Both the position numbers and the translations under genes were made by a program. A model generated the notes under the pieces. That model did no database searches and was not told the origin of the DNA. It saw only the letters and a program-made list of their open reading frames with translations. Below are positions 8,710 through 15,921 of a stretch of 64,000 nucleotides of DNA, piece after piece (positions within the stretch are counted from its first letter, which is position 1; each line of letters begins with the position of its first letter). The stretch lies in NCBI GenBank assembly GCA_934591895.1, contig CAKTPP010000002.1, forward strand, positions 62,001-126,000, written 5' to 3'. Origin of the DNA: an uncultured Oscillospiraceae bacterium (GTDB taxonomy: Bacteria > Bacillota > Clostridia > Oscillospirales > Oscillospiraceae).

Positions 8710-8866
8710 CGCTGGATTCGCGTCTGAGTATTTGGTTGGTGCGGATCTCTCGCTGGATTCGCGTCTGAGTATTTGTCTGGTATGGATCTCTCGCTGGATT
8801 CGCGTCTGAGTATTTGGTCGGTGCGGATCTCTCGCTGGATTCGCGTCTGAGTATTTGGTCGGTTCG
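8710..8866 (+). repeat. four tandem copies of a 41-bp repeat between tRNA genes
   Basis: The sequence CGCTGGATTCGCGTCTGAG starts at 8710, 8751, 8792 and 8833, an exact 41-bp period. Copies differ at a few bases in the linker (for example GGTTGGTGCGG versus TCTGGTATGG), and the last copy diverges at its end. The first copy is preceded by a CGCGAATC/GATTCGCG inverted repeat. It fills the gap between tRNA-Gln and tRNA-Lys. No spacers or open reading frame make it a CRISPR array or a gene. Confidence 0.9.
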
Positions 8867-8896
8867 TAACGTGAATATATTTTTTCATACCGATAT

Positions 8897-8969
8897 GCCC
8901 CAGTAGCTCAGTAGGCAGAGCACCTGCCTTTTAAGCAGGGTGTCCGGGGTTCGAATCCCCGCTGGAGCA
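8897..8969 (+). tRNA. tRNA-Lys (anticodon TTT)
   Basis: The anticodon stem CCTGC/GCAGG holds loop CTTTTAA, the T-arm is CGGGG/CCCCG, and CCA is encoded at 8970-8972. The acceptor stem GCCCCAG/CTGGAGC contains a C3-A70 mismatch where T3-A70 would be expected. Confidence 0.93.
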
Positions 8970-8972
8970 CCA

Positions 8973-9010
8973 AAAAGAATCCCTTGCCTTTCGGCAGGGG
9001 ATTCTTTTTT
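8973..9010 (+). terminator. terminator of the tRNA cluster
   Basis: AAAAGAATCCCTTGCC pairs with GGCAGGGGATTCTTTT around a TTTC loop immediately after the tRNA-Lys CCA, ending in a T run. The A run on the other side could make it bidirectional. Confidence 0.85.
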
Positions 9011-9051
9011 CGGCCGCTCCCGGGGAGTCGAAGTTTATCCCCGTCAGGGGA

Positions 9052-9075
9052 AATCCCCGCTGGAGCACCAAAAAA
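9052..9075 (+). repeat. duplicated 3' end of tRNA-Lys (possible attachment site scar)
   Basis: This stretch repeats the last part of tRNA-Lys (8954-8976): half of the T-arm, the acceptor CTGGAGC, ACCA and the following A run, 23 identical bases. A looser match (CTTGCCTTT) continues beyond. Such 3'-end duplications are the usual trace of integrase-type insertion at a tRNA gene, but no integrase is present here. A decayed second tRNA-Lys copy is the alternative. Confidence 0.6.
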
Positions 9076-9420
9076 ACTCCTTGCCTTTAGACGGGTGCTC
9101 GTAAGACAGTAATCAAAAAATAGCATTTTACGGAATCTGTCTGACGGGTTTGGAAAATAACTACGAAAAGAACGATGTCGAGTCGAAAGGCTTAACATCG
9201 TTCTTTTTCTATCTCAAAATCATTGAAATCGCGGGCGTTTTGCCATGAAATGCCTATCATCTTGCGAGTTTTCCTTTGATACGGTCTGTGTGGAAAGAAC
9301 GTCTTTGGGTGTGTTTTCAAAAAAGGTGCACTTTAACGTGACAAACTTCCTGCATCGTATTGAAAAAAACAGCAAAAATCATGTAGAATATTGTGTGCAC
9401 ACAAACAAGGAGATGTCGCT
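9076..9420. other. gene-free stretch downstream of the tRNA cluster
   Basis: This AT-richer stretch holds a hairpin at 9166-9208 and the ribosome binding site of the next gene. Short reading frames here lack ribosome binding sites and I see no RNA gene. Confidence 0.5.
9166..9208 (+). terminator. hairpin with T run, possible terminator
   Basis: AAAAGAACGATGT (9166-9178) pairs perfectly with ACATCGTTCTTTT (from 9195) around a 16-nt loop, followed by T-rich sequence. No obvious gene ends immediately before it, so it may belong to a lost gene of the inserted region. Confidence 0.5.
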
Positions 9421-10140
9421 ATGCAAGACAACTATATCGGAGATATTGGTGATTACGGCAAATATGGATTGCTGCGAGAAGTCTGTGCGGCGGCTATGTC
9501 CTTGTCTGTAAGCTGGTACAGAGTCATTCCAACGAAAGCCGAAAAGCAACATGATGGCAAATACACAAGCTATCTGTCCATGCCCCAGATTTATAGAGAA
9601 TATGACCCTGTCATATTCGACGCTTTGCACAAGATCGTGATACAAGAGCAGGACCGGCGCATTGAGCGTGTCGAACAAGAGTGCCTATTTCCTGCTATTT
9701 ACTTTTCCGAACCGTTAGGGGCAGACAGGAAAGCATGGCACAATCAGGCTCTGGAGCAAACCCAAAATGCAGAAGTAGTTTTTCTCGATCCCGACAACGG
9801 ATTGGAAACAGCCAAGATGCATCAGACAGGCGGTGCTACAGAGAAGCACGTTAAATGGACGGAGATGAAAGATTACTACGCAAGAGGACAAAATGTAATC
9901 CTATATCAACATCGTCCTCAGATGACCACAAAGGAAACGTGCATTGAAAACGTCATGTTTTTTCAAGAAAATTACTTGCAGGCAGATTGCGTGAAGCTGT
10001 TGGAGTTTCCCAAGTACACAAATCGTTTCTATTTTATGTTCTTGCACGAGAGCGACAGAGCCACATTTGAGCAAGTTTGCTGCTCTATGGTGCAGAAGTG
10101 GGGCAAAAACGGTTTTTGTCACGAAATCATTTTAGGGTAA
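9421..10140 (+). CDS. conserved protein of unknown function in a low-G+C island
   Basis: The 239-residue protein begins MQDNYIGDIGDYGKYGLLRE, a conserved opening I associate with an uncharacterised protein family of patchy distribution; I do not know its function. A central FLDPDNGLE motif (about residue 120) is reminiscent of the DPPY-type motif of some methyltransferases or of an acidic metal site, but this is only resemblance. The first 60 nt contain 24 G/C, against 40 of 60 in a sample of the next gene (from 10561), which suggests horizontal transfer. AAGGAG lies 8 nt before the chosen ATG. Confidence 0.8.
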   Translation: MQDNYIGDIGDYGKYGLLREVCAAAMSLSVSWYRVIPTKAEKQHDGKYTSYLSMPQIYREYDPVIFDALHKIVIQEQDRRIERVEQECLFPAIYFSEPLGADRKAWHNQALEQTQNAEVVFLDPDNGLETAKMHQTGGATEKHVKWTEMKDYYARGQNVILYQHRPQMTTKETCIENVMFFQENYLQADCVKLLEFPKYTNRFYFMFLHESDRATFEQVCCSMVQKWGKNGFCHEIILG

Positions 10141-10481
10141 GATTGGTTGATTATGTTTAGGCTCTTTGTTGGCTGCATTCCCGTGGATGAACTGATAAAA
10201 GCGGAACAGGCACGACCAAAGTCATGCCCGTTCCAAGAAATTCGAATATTGCTGTTTTACGACCGCCGAGCATTGGGCGGAGTTTTTTCGTCCCTCTGCG
10301 CAGCGCGGATCCGCCAAAGCGGAAGAATATTCCGCCGGAAGCGGCGGTGCAGCATTGACTTTAGAGCGCGAATCATGTAATCTTTTAGGGATATACCACC
10401 ATGCATTTTTAACGCTTGTCAAAGCACCCAGCCCCTGCGCCCGGGCTTGCAGCAGACAGACGGCGCAGAAGGAGAAACCCT
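10141..10481. other. intergenic region before the glycosyltransferase
   Basis: Apart from the promoter at 10355-10383 and the ribosome binding site of the next gene I see nothing convincing. A 77-codon frame here has no ribosome binding site. Confidence 0.5.
10355..10383 (+). promoter_or_regulatory. promoter of the glycosyltransferase pair
   Basis: TTGACT (10355-10360), 17 nt, TAATCT (10378-10383). Confidence 0.55.
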
Positions 10482-11417
10482 ATGCTCTCTATTATTTTGC
10501 CGGCATATAACGAACAGCAGATGATCCCGCTCACTGTCCGGAAGCTGTCCGAGACGATGGGTCCGGACATCCCCTACGAGCTCGTGTTCGTCGACGACGG
10601 CTCGCGCGACAAGACCTGGGACGTCATCTGCGCACTGGCGCAGGAGGACCCGCACATTCTCGGCATCCATTTCAGCCGCAATTTCGGCAAGGAGGCTGCC
10701 ATGTTCGCCGGGCTGGAAAAGGCCAACGGTGACTGCTGCGTGGTCATGGACTGCGACCTGCAGCACCCGCCGGAAACGATCCTCGAGATGTACCGCCTCT
10801 GGCAGGAGGGGTATGAGGTCGTCGAGGGCGTCAAGGAGGACCGCGGCAGCGAAAGCGCCGCCCACCGCTTTGCCGCCAAGAGCTTTTACAAGCTCATCAG
10901 CGACGCCGCCGGCATGGACATGTCCCACTCGTCGGACTTTAAGCTTCTCGACCGCAAGGTCGTGAACACGCTCAACGCACTGCCGGAGCGGAACGTGTTT
11001 TTCCGCGCGCTGTCCTACTGGGTCGGCTATCGCAAGACGACCGTCTCCTACCGCGTGCAGGAGCGGGCGGTCGGCGAGTCCAAATGGTCGACGCGGCGGC
11101 TGATCCGCTACGCGCTGACCAACATCGCCGCCTTTTCCACCGCCCCCATGCAGATCGTCACTTTCCTCGGCGTGCTGACGCTGCTGGTGTCCATCGTGTT
11201 CGGCTGCATCTCGCTGTACCAGAAATTTGCCGGCATCGCGCTCAGCGGCTTTACGACCGTCATTCTGCTGCTGCTGTTTTTCAGCAGCATCCTCATGCTC
11301 AGCCTCGGCATCATCGGCTTTTATATCTCCCGGATCTATGAGGAGTGCCAGCGGCGGCCGCGCTACATCATCTCGCGGACCTGCGGCGCGGTGCGCGCGC
11401 ACGATCAGGCGCCGTGA
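10482..11417 (+). CDS. family 2 glycosyltransferase with C-terminal membrane anchor
   Basis: The 311-residue protein resembles GtrB/DPM1-type enzymes that load a sugar onto polyprenyl phosphate. The catalytic domain has SIILPAYNE at the N-terminus, FVDDGSRDKT near residue 40 and the metal-binding DCDLQHPPE near residue 90; two hydrophobic helices follow at about 225-290. GAAGGAG just before the ATG fixes the start. It is followed after 55 nt by a polytopic membrane protein that could act as the second step in surface glycan decoration. The donor sugar is not predictable. Confidence 0.92.
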   Translation: MLSIILPAYNEQQMIPLTVRKLSETMGPDIPYELVFVDDGSRDKTWDVICALAQEDPHILGIHFSRNFGKEAAMFAGLEKANGDCCVVMDCDLQHPPETILEMYRLWQEGYEVVEGVKEDRGSESAAHRFAAKSFYKLISDAAGMDMSHSSDFKLLDRKVVNTLNALPERNVFFRALSYWVGYRKTTVSYRVQERAVGESKWSTRRLIRYALTNIAAFSTAPMQIVTFLGVLTLLVSIVFGCISLYQKFAGIALSGFTTVILLLLFFSSILMLSLGIIGFYISRIYEECQRRPRYIISRTCGAVRAHDQAP

Positions 11418-11472
11418 CCCGCTCCGCTGCGCTGCCCCGCGCCTGACTTTAACGGAAAGGACCCGTTCCTCC

Positions 11473-12789
11473 ATGCAAACGATCAAGAAAATCAACACGT
11501 CCAGAGCCGCAGTGATCGCCGTCTGCTGCGCCATCTTCCTGTTTATGCTGCTGTGCAACTTCCTCACGGGCATGACCTCCGACGACTACTCCTACTGCTA
11601 CAGCTGGACGACCGGCGAGCGCATCACGAGCATCCCGGACATCCTCGTGTCGCTCCGGCAGCACTACAACACCACGAACGGGCGCATGATCGCGCACTTT
11701 TTTGCGCACCTGTTTCTGATGCTGCCGCTGCCGGTCTTCAAGTTTCTCAACGCCGGTATGTTTCTGCTGATGCTCTGGCTCCTGTATCGGTTCGCCGTGC
11801 CGAAGGGGCAGCGCAGCGCCGTTTTGCTGCTCGTCCTCTTCGGGCTCATCTGGTGCACCGAGCCCGCCTTCGGCGAGGTGAACCTCTGGCTCGACGGCGC
11901 GTGCAACTACCTGTGGGGCGGCACGGTCACACTGCTCTATCTGTCGCCGATGGTGCTGTGCATCTGCCGCGGCCAGCCGCTGTCCCGCTCTCCGTGGCGC
12001 GCAGCGGCGACCATGCTGCTCGGCCTTGCGAGCGGCGCGTATCTGGAAAACGCCTCCGCCGCCGCCATCTTCATGGCGTTTTTGCTGCTGTTGCTGCTGC
12101 GGTTTTATAAAAAGGAGCGCATCCCGGTCTATCTGTACGTCTCCTTCCTGCTGAGCATCGCGGGGTATCTGTTTATGATCTGCGCACCCGGCGAGCACGC
12201 CAACAAATACGGCGGGCTGACGCTGGCCGCGCTGCGCCAGAACTTTCTTGCCGCGCTCGAGGGCTACCGGAGCTTCTGGCCGCTGCTGCTGGTGCTCGGA
12301 TGCCTGTTCGCCCTCTCGCTGCACCATCAGCACGGCGGGCAGAAGCGCTGGGTCGCGCTGGTGCTGTTTCTCGGGTCACTGGCGGCGAATTTCGTGTTCA
12401 TCTTTGCTGCCTACTATCCGCTGCGCGGGGCGTTTTACTCCGTCGTGCTGCTCAGCGCCGCCATCGGGCTGCTGCTGCCGGAGCTGATGGAGACCTCCGG
12501 CGCCGCCGCGCTCTCCTGCGCGATCTGGGCACTGATGCTCGTCACGACGTATCAAATGGCCATCGGGCTCAACGACCTCTACGAGACGCACTGCGCGAAC
12601 CGGAGCGTCATCGCCACGATCGAGGCGAGCAAGCAGGCAGGCGAGCTGGACGTGCGCGTCCCGCGCACCCCGCACAAGACGGGCTACACCATCGTGAGCA
12701 CCAACTGCCCGGATCCGGACAAGTGGCCGAACACGGTCATCGCCCGCTATTACGGCATCCGCTCCATCGCATTCGTGCAGGACCCGTAA
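11473..12789 (+). CDS. polytopic membrane protein, DUF6056/GtrC-like
   Basis: The 438-residue protein has about ten hydrophobic segments. Between the first two lies the pattern GMTSDDYSYCY...NGRMIAHF, with acidic residues outside the membrane as in GT-C-type glycosyltransferases; this region resembles the DUF6056 family. The adjacent polyprenyl-phosphate glycosyltransferase suggests that it transfers that sugar to a surface polymer. GGAAAGGA lies upstream of the ATG at a longer than usual spacing. The family is recognised with moderate confidence; the acceptor is unknown. Confidence 0.75.
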   Translation: MQTIKKINTSRAAVIAVCCAIFLFMLLCNFLTGMTSDDYSYCYSWTTGERITSIPDILVSLRQHYNTTNGRMIAHFFAHLFLMLPLPVFKFLNAGMFLLMLWLLYRFAVPKGQRSAVLLLVLFGLIWCTEPAFGEVNLWLDGACNYLWGGTVTLLYLSPMVLCICRGQPLSRSPWRAAATMLLGLASGAYLENASAAAIFMAFLLLLLLRFYKKERIPVYLYVSFLLSIAGYLFMICAPGEHANKYGGLTLAALRQNFLAALEGYRSFWPLLLVLGCLFALSLHHQHGGQKRWVALVLFLGSLAANFVFIFAAYYPLRGAFYSVVLLSAAIGLLLPELMETSGAAALSCAIWALMLVTTYQMAIGLNDLYETHCANRSVIATIEASKQAGELDVRVPRTPHKTGYTIVSTNCPDPDKWPNTVIARYYGIRSIAFVQDP

Positions 12790-12942
12790 TGCGTACACAA
12801 AGCATAACGCAGCTCCCGTCCCTGCGGCGCGCAGGGGGCGGGGGCTGTCTCTCAGGGAGGCCGCCGTTTTCCCTGTCCGGCTTTTCCGAAAAAGCCGCGG
12901 CGCACCGATGCACCGTCCGGCGCAAATGCATCACAGCAGCGC

Positions 12943-12971
12943 TTGCCTTTGCGCAAAAATGCAGATATAAT
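12943..12971 (+). promoter_or_regulatory. promoter of the HpcH/HpaI aldolase gene
   Basis: TTGCCT (12943-12948), 17 nt, TATAAT (12966-12971), followed by AAGGAGGA before the start at 13005. Confidence 0.65.
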
Positions 12972-13004
12972 CAGGTCATTGAGACAAGATAAGGAGGAAT
13001 CCGC

Positions 13005-13781
13005 ATGGAAAATACACTCAAGCAGAAGCTCGCCTCCGGCGCGCGGCCCATCGGCACTTTTTTTGACACCGCCAGCGTAAGCCTTATGGAGTGTCTCGGC
13101 CGCACGGGGCTCGACTTTGCCATCATCGACAACGAGCACTCCCCCATCGAGGCCGAAACCACCGCCGCGCTTGTGCGCGCCGCCGAGCTGAGCGGCATCT
13201 GCCCGTTTGCGCGCGTGCGCGAGATCAGCCGTCCCGCCGTGCTCAAGCTGCTCGACGTCGGCGTACAGGGGCTGATCGTGCCGAACGTCAAGACGCTCGA
13301 ACAGGTGCAGGAGCTCGTGAACTACGCCAAGTACTACCCCATCGGCCAGCGTGGCTTCTGCCCGTCGCGCAAGGACGGCTGGGGCTTTGACGGGCTCGGC
13401 TCCGTACCGGAGACCATGCGCTACTTCAACGGCGAGACTCTGCTCTTCCCGCAGTGCGAGACCGCCGAGGCGCTCGACATCATCGAGGACATCTGCGCCG
13501 TGGACGGCGTGGACGGCATTTTCGTCGGCCCGTTCGACCTGTCGATCTCGATGGGCATGCCGGGACAGTTTGACGCGCCGGAATTTCAGGCCGCCATCAC
13601 GCGCATCGTCGCCGCCTGCCGCGCGGCCGGAAAGTACTGCATGTTCTTCACCGGCACGGCCGACGGCGTGGTCGACGGCTTCCGCCAGGGCTTCGACGCC
13701 ATGGCCTACAGTCTCGACGCCGCGCTGTTCATTCAGAGCGTGAAGCGCGATGTGGAGGACATCCGCAGCCGGCTGCAATGA
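13005..13781 (+). CDS. HpcH/HpaI-family class II aldolase
   Basis: The 258-residue protein has the fold signature of the HpcH/HpaI aldolase/citrate lyase family, which cleaves or forms 2-keto-3-deoxy or 4-hydroxy-2-oxo acids using a divalent metal and pyruvate. Visible motifs are IDNEHSPIE with the catalytic-region histidine near residue 45, GVQGLIVPNVKT near 85, PQCETAEAL around 150 with the metal-binding Glu, and GIFVGPFDLSISMGMPG near 180. It is monocistronic between a strong promoter and a bidirectional terminator. The true substrate is not predictable. Confidence 0.9.
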   Translation: MENTLKQKLASGARPIGTFFDTASVSLMECLGRTGLDFAIIDNEHSPIEAETTAALVRAAELSGICPFARVREISRPAVLKLLDVGVQGLIVPNVKTLEQVQELVNYAKYYPIGQRGFCPSRKDGWGFDGLGSVPETMRYFNGETLLFPQCETAEALDIIEDICAVDGVDGIFVGPFDLSISMGMPGQFDAPEFQAAITRIVAACRAAGKYCMFFTGTADGVVDGFRQGFDAMAYSLDAALFIQSVKRDVEDIRSRLQ

Positions 13782-13797
13782 GATGATATCCGACGCA

Positions 13798-13827
13798 AAA
13801 GGCGCGCACCGACCGGTGCGCGCCTTT
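13798..13827. terminator. bidirectional terminator
   Basis: GGCGCGCACC/GGTGCGCGCC with a 4-nt loop is bounded by AAA and TTT and lies between two convergent genes. Confidence 0.75.
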
Positions 13828-13839
13828 GATGCACATGCG

Positions 13840-14034
13840 TTATTCTTCCACTTTGACGATCTCCATCGCGGAATCCAGCAGGAGATTGATCAGCTCGTTG
13901 CGCGAACGGTTCGTCTGCGCGGCCAGTCGATCCAGCCGCTCCAGCATCTCCTCTTTCATGCGCACGGACACGATTTTATAGCCATCGTCGCCGCGGCGCG
14001 GCGTCTTTTTCGTGATTTTGATTTCTTTATCCAT
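13840..14034 (-). CDS. small ribbon-helix-helix (Arc/CopG-type) protein
   Basis: The 64-residue basic protein has the ribbon-helix-helix pattern: YKIVSVRMKEEMLERLDRLAAQTNRSRNELINLLLDSAME, with the short strand SVRM and two helices. Such proteins bind DNA as dimers, often as autorepressors or antitoxins; no toxin gene is adjacent. The ATG at 14034 is chosen because GAGGTG lies 8 nt before it; an in-frame GTG nine bases earlier is possible. Confidence 0.85.
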   Translation of the reverse strand: MDKEIKITKKTPRRGDDGYKIVSVRMKEEMLERLDRLAAQTNRSRNELINLLLDSAMEIVKVEE

Positions 14035-14149
14035 ACGAATCACACCTCAGTGAATAACAGTTTATCCCCAAAGATGATGATTTAATATATTATATATTAA
14101 TAGTCTTGATTTGATTATATTTTTATAGTTATAGTATGAATATATAGTA

Positions 14150-14178
14150 TTGCCAGCTCTTCTCTTTTATGCTAAAAT
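14150..14178 (+). promoter_or_regulatory. promoter of the DUF4236 gene
   Basis: TTGCCA (14150-14155), 17 nt, TAAAAT (14173-14178), inside a distinctly AT-rich stretch (about 14060-14200). Confidence 0.55.
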
Positions 14179-14204
14179 TTATAGTCAAGAGAGGAGCGTA
14201 TAAC

Positions 14205-15131
14205 ATGGGTTTCCGATTTCGCAAAAGCATCCCGATAGGCAAACACTTCCGCATCAACCTCAGCAAATCCGGCGTCGGATACAGTTGCGGAGTAAAAGGT
14301 GCACGGTTCACCAAAACCGCCAATGGCAAAAACAGAACTACGTTGAGCGTGCCGGGAACCGGCATCTCCTACACGACCGAATCCAAGGCACACACATCCA
14401 GGAAAAAACCGTCCAGAGAGAAACGCACCGGTCGAGCAGCAGTCTCCGCAAAACCGCAGACGCCGCAGACAGCAGGCGCGCAAAATCCCCCTGCCGACAG
14501 CACACCGGCAAAAGGTTCATTCAACATCACTTCGTTCAAAACCGCGCATCCGGTTTGGTTCTGGATCCTTGCGATAGCCTTTTGGCCGGTTTCCTTGTCC
14601 ATCTGGTTTTTGAAGACCGACAGTATAAAAAGGCTCAATAAGACAGCAAGGATCTGCCTGCTGGCGGCCTTCTGGGTCGTTTTCTGCACCGTCGGCGGAA
14701 TCGCAGGTACGCAAAAAGGACCGGGGGACATCCAGCTTTCCGACCCGACCTCCAAAATCACTTCCAAAGCATCGCCGGCTCCGACTGCAACACCGGAGCC
14801 GACTCCGACCCCAGAACCATCTCCGACTCCGGAGCCGACAAGCACGCCTGTTCCCGAAACGACCAGGCCGTCTGCAGCACCACCGCAAACACAGCAAGGT
14901 ACGCAAAACAACACCGTCACGCCGGGAAACACTTCCGGTTCCGGCGGGCAAACCGCACCGCAGCCCACAAACAAGACAGATTATGTTCTAAACACCAGCA
15001 CACACGTATTCCACAGGCCGACATGTAGGGATATAAACAGAATGTCCGCGGGAAACCGCAGCAATGTCTACGACAGCAGAAGCAACTTAATCGCGCAGGG
15101 ATACGCACCCTGCGGACATTGCCATCCGTAA
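14205..15131 (+). CDS. DUF4236 membrane protein with Cys/His-rich C-terminal module
   Basis: The 308-residue protein starts with a DUF4236 domain (MGFRFRKSIPIGKHFRINLSKSG...SVPGTGISY, residues 1-55). A basic linker, two hydrophobic segments (about residues 115-175), a proline/threonine-rich stalk of repeated PTPEP units, and a short C-terminal module (HVFHRPTCRDINRM...GYAPCGHCHP) follow. The His/Cys spacing of the last part suggests metal binding. Such modules occur at the ends of several secreted Firmicute proteins. GAGAGGAG precedes the ATG. Function unknown; base composition is less G+C-rich than that of its neighbours. Confidence 0.8.
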   Translation: MGFRFRKSIPIGKHFRINLSKSGVGYSCGVKGARFTKTANGKNRTTLSVPGTGISYTTESKAHTSRKKPSREKRTGRAAVSAKPQTPQTAGAQNPPADSTPAKGSFNITSFKTAHPVWFWILAIAFWPVSLSIWFLKTDSIKRLNKTARICLLAAFWVVFCTVGGIAGTQKGPGDIQLSDPTSKITSKASPAPTATPEPTPTPEPSPTPEPTSTPVPETTRPSAAPPQTQQGTQNNTVTPGNTSGSGGQTAPQPTNKTDYVLNTSTHVFHRPTCRDINRMSAGNRSNVYDSRSNLIAQGYAPCGHCHP

Positions 15132-15135
15132 CCGC

Positions 15136-15182
15136 AAAAGCACCCGGACGGGAGTCGTTTTCTCCCGTCCGGGTGCTTTTTT
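15136..15182 (+). terminator. strong rho-independent terminator
   Basis: AAAAGCACCCGGACGGGAG pairs perfectly with CTCCCGTCCGGGTGCTTTT around a 7-nt loop. It can also serve the convergent gene at 15191. Confidence 0.9.
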
Positions 15183-15190
15183 GCAGCGCC

Positions 15191-15532
15191 TCAATGCTCG
15201 CCGCCGCAGAAGGCGGACTCGTCGTTCGACCAGCCGCGGTCGAGCAGCCAATAGGTCGTCTCATAATCGACCGCCATGTCCTCGTCCGTCAGCTCCCGGT
15301 CCTGATGCTGGCGTCCCCACTTGAGCAGCTCATAATTGCGCAGCTCCTTGAGCGTGAACGGCAAGCCGAGCTCCTCCGCCACCGGCAGCAGCACGTGCTC
15401 GGTCATGACATCGCGGATCTCCAGACTGCCGGGATAGCTGTCCATCGCCTGCTGCACGCGCGCCTGCAGCGCAGGGTCGGCGTCATAGATCTCGAAGAAT
15501 TTGTCCACATTCGTTTTCGGTTTCTCTGCCAT
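15191..15532 (-). CDS. small acidic protein with Nif11-like pattern
   Basis: The 113-residue protein reads KTNVDKFFEIYDADPALQARVQQAM followed by LLPVAEELGLPFTLKELRNYE. This resembles the Nif11 helical fold, in which a short N-terminal helix with ADPxLQ is followed by an A-x-ELGxxFTxxEL helix. The resemblance is by eye and should be treated as tentative. AGGAG precedes the ATG. It is transcribed away from feoAB, and a 16-bp perfect palindrome overlaps its -10 region, so it may share metal- or redox-responsive control with the ferrous iron transporter. Confidence 0.7.
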   Translation of the reverse strand: MAEKPKTNVDKFFEIYDADPALQARVQQAMDSYPGSLEIRDVMTEHVLLPVAEELGLPFTLKELRNYELLKWGRQHQDRELTDEDMAVDYETTYWLLDRGWSNDESAFCGGEH

Positions 15533-15560
15533 ATCGGTCACTCCTGATCCAAGTAGTTTC

Positions 15561-15576
15561 CTGTAGTATACTACAG
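15561..15576. promoter_or_regulatory. perfect 16-bp palindrome, probable operator
   Basis: CTGTAGTATACTACAG is a perfect inverted repeat. Its centre supplies TATACT, a -10 hexamer for the leftward Nif11-like gene, with TTGCGC 17 nt upstream as a poor -35. It also lies about 95 bp before feoA. The outline is similar to BlaI- or DtxR-type operators, but the regulator is unknown. Confidence 0.6.
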
Positions 15577-15671
15577 TCCGCGGCCGCGCGCAACGCTCCG
15601 GCACGCAAAAGCGCCCGGCCGAATACCATGGGTATGGGAGGCGCCCGCCTCCGCAGGAGGGGGAAGCAGCA

Positions 15672-15908
15672 ATGACACGAATTCAAACACTCAGCGACCT
15701 GCAGCCCGGCCAAAGCGCGGTCGTGCGCAGTGTGTGCGCGCCCGACGGGATGCAGCAGCGGCTGCGCGGTCTCGGGCTGATCGAGCAGACGCGCGTGGTC
15801 TGCCTCGGCCGCAGTCCCATGGGCGACCCGAGCGCCTATCTCATCCGCGGCAGCGTGATCGCGCTGCGGCGGTGCGACTGCCGCGCCATCCGCGTGACCG
15901 TGCTGTAG
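15672..15908 (+). CDS. feoA: FeoA, ferrous iron transport accessory protein
   Basis: The 78-residue SH3-like protein has the FeoA pattern: LSDLQPGQSAVVRSVCAPDGMQQRLRGLGLIEQTRVVCLGRSPMGDP. FeoA works with FeoB in GTP-dependent uptake of Fe(II). It is preceded by a strong purine-rich site (GGAGGGGGAAG), and feoB starts 13 nt after its stop. Confidence 0.95.
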   Translation: MTRIQTLSDLQPGQSAVVRSVCAPDGMQQRLRGLGLIEQTRVVCLGRSPMGDPSAYLIRGSVIALRRCDCRAIRVTVL

Positions 15909-15921
15909 AGGAGGTGCGCAC

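Noticed and set aside
8710..8866. CRISPR array
   Set aside because: The 41-bp units are directly adjacent with nearly identical sequence throughout; there are no unique spacers and no cas genes.
8283..8888. 201-codon leftward frame over the tRNA cluster
   Set aside because: Runs through tRNA-Arg, His and Gln and the tandem repeat; its repeated peptide is only the 41-bp repeat read in frame.
9245..9511. 88-codon frame before the island gene
   Set aside because: Overlaps the island gene start in another frame and has no ribosome binding site.
8897..10140. Intact prophage or integrative element
   Set aside because: No integrase, terminase or conjugation gene is present; only a duplicated tRNA end and one gene support past integration.
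10147..10380. 77-codon frame after the island gene
   Set aside because: No ribosome binding site, no recognisable protein pattern, and it overlaps the likely promoter of the next gene.
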